NCBI GenBank assembly: GCA_028275205.1 | Contig: JAPWVB010000069.1 | Span: forward strand, 1-5,992 | Source of the DNA: Candidatus Acetothermia bacterium | GTDB lineage: Bacteria > Bipolaricaulota > Bipolaricaulia > RBG-16-55-9 > DRXL01 | Reading direction: 5' to 3' | DNA length: 5,992 nucleotides | Part shown: positions 5,748-5,992 of the stretch, piece by piece | How positions within the stretch are numbered: position 1 is the stretch's first letter | Layout of the letters: each line of letters begins with the position of its first letter | Made by a program: the position numbers and the translations under genes | The notes under the pieces: generated by a model | The model's database searches: none | The model's input: the letters and a program-made list of their open reading frames with translations, nothing else | What the model was told of the DNA's origin: nothing

Positions 5748-5992
5748 GTGAGACGCATAGAGGGGACAACGATCTTAGCGATTCGTTCGGCTCAGGAGCG
5801 CTGCGCCGTCATCGCCGCTGATGGCCAAGCGACCCTCAGCAATGTAGTCATCAAGAGCACGGCTAAAAAAGTGCGCAAGATCTATAACGATCAAGTGCTG
5901 GTGGGGTTTGCGGGGGCGACCGCCGACGCGATCACGCTCTTTGAGCGATTCGAGAATAAACTGAAAGAATTTGGGGGCAACCTCAAGCGCGC
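5748..5992 (+). CDS. hslV: ATP-dependent protease peptidase subunit HslV, 3' end missing
   Basis: Beta-type peptidase subunit of the HslUV (ClpQY) protease, a cytoplasmic threonine protease related to the proteasome that degrades proteins unfolded by HslU. The frame is open from GTG 5748 to the window edge (81 codons of about 175). A six-residue propeptide (start, RRIEG) precedes GTTILAI; T7 would become the catalytic N-terminal Thr after processing, with T8 the conserved second Thr. Family blocks are ADGQATL (24-30, with D25), AKKVRKIYND (39-48, with the catalytic Lys equivalent at K41), VGFAGATADA (52-61) and LFERFENKL (64-72). An in-frame TAG at 5736-5738 limits the start, and GTG 5748 is the only plausible codon after it. 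The usual AGDGQ is AADGQ here. hslU would be expected downstream. Separated from the NHL gene by 38 nt. Confidence 0.92.
   Translation, partial: MRRIEGTTILAIRSAQERCAVIAADGQATLSNVVIKSTAKKVRKIYNDQVLVGFAGATADAITLFERFENKLKEFGGNLKR

Overview
This is a bacterial chromosomal window. It is GC-rich by eye, densely coded, and all recognisable genes lie on the + strand. The core is a replication and repair cluster: a short dnaA-family gene (847-1917), recF (1930-3024) and a DUF721/DciA gene with a C-terminal zinc ribbon (3021-3557). A GT4 glycosyltransferase (3554-4696) overlaps the end of the cluster. A partial TauE/SafE-type membrane transporter (2-622) precedes it. A secreted six-bladed NHL-repeat beta-propeller (4756-5709) and the first 81 codons of hslV (5748-5992, cut by the window edge) follow it. 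The dnaA-recF-DUF721 order is typical of free-living bacteria, but dnaN, normally between dnaA and recF, is absent. I cannot assign a phylum. A domain I-less DnaA, no linked dnaN, and TANNNT boxes directly upstream of some starts would fit a deep-branching or uncultured lineage, but that is a guess.

Layout: a 224-bp gap (623-846) separates the transporter from dnaA. It carries an extended -10 promoter (TTGACA, 18 bp, TATGCT) and no consensus DnaA box. From about 819 to 4696 the genes are 12 bp apart or overlap by 4 bp (ATGA), so dnaA, recF, dciA and the glycosyltransferase look like one operon. The glycosyltransferase has a strong Shine-Dalgarno inside the 3' end of dciA. A near-consensus promoter (GGGACA, 17 bp, TATAAT) and a strong RBS lie between the glycosyltransferase and the NHL gene, which therefore probably has its own transcript. 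hslV has a TTGCGC, 17 bp, TAGAAT promoter whose predicted start site falls on its GTG, suggesting a leaderless mRNA.

How the genes fit together: DnaA opens the origin, DciA assists the replicative helicase, and RecF acts at gaps and stalled forks. The DnaA here has only the AAA+ and DNA-binding domains. An in-frame stop just before its ATG and a promoter close upstream show that the missing N-terminal domain is not a start-site error. In model bacteria that domain contacts the helicase, so its absence beside dciA is the most interesting point in the window. I see no mobile element, CRISPR array, tRNA or rRNA, and no clear intrinsic terminator.
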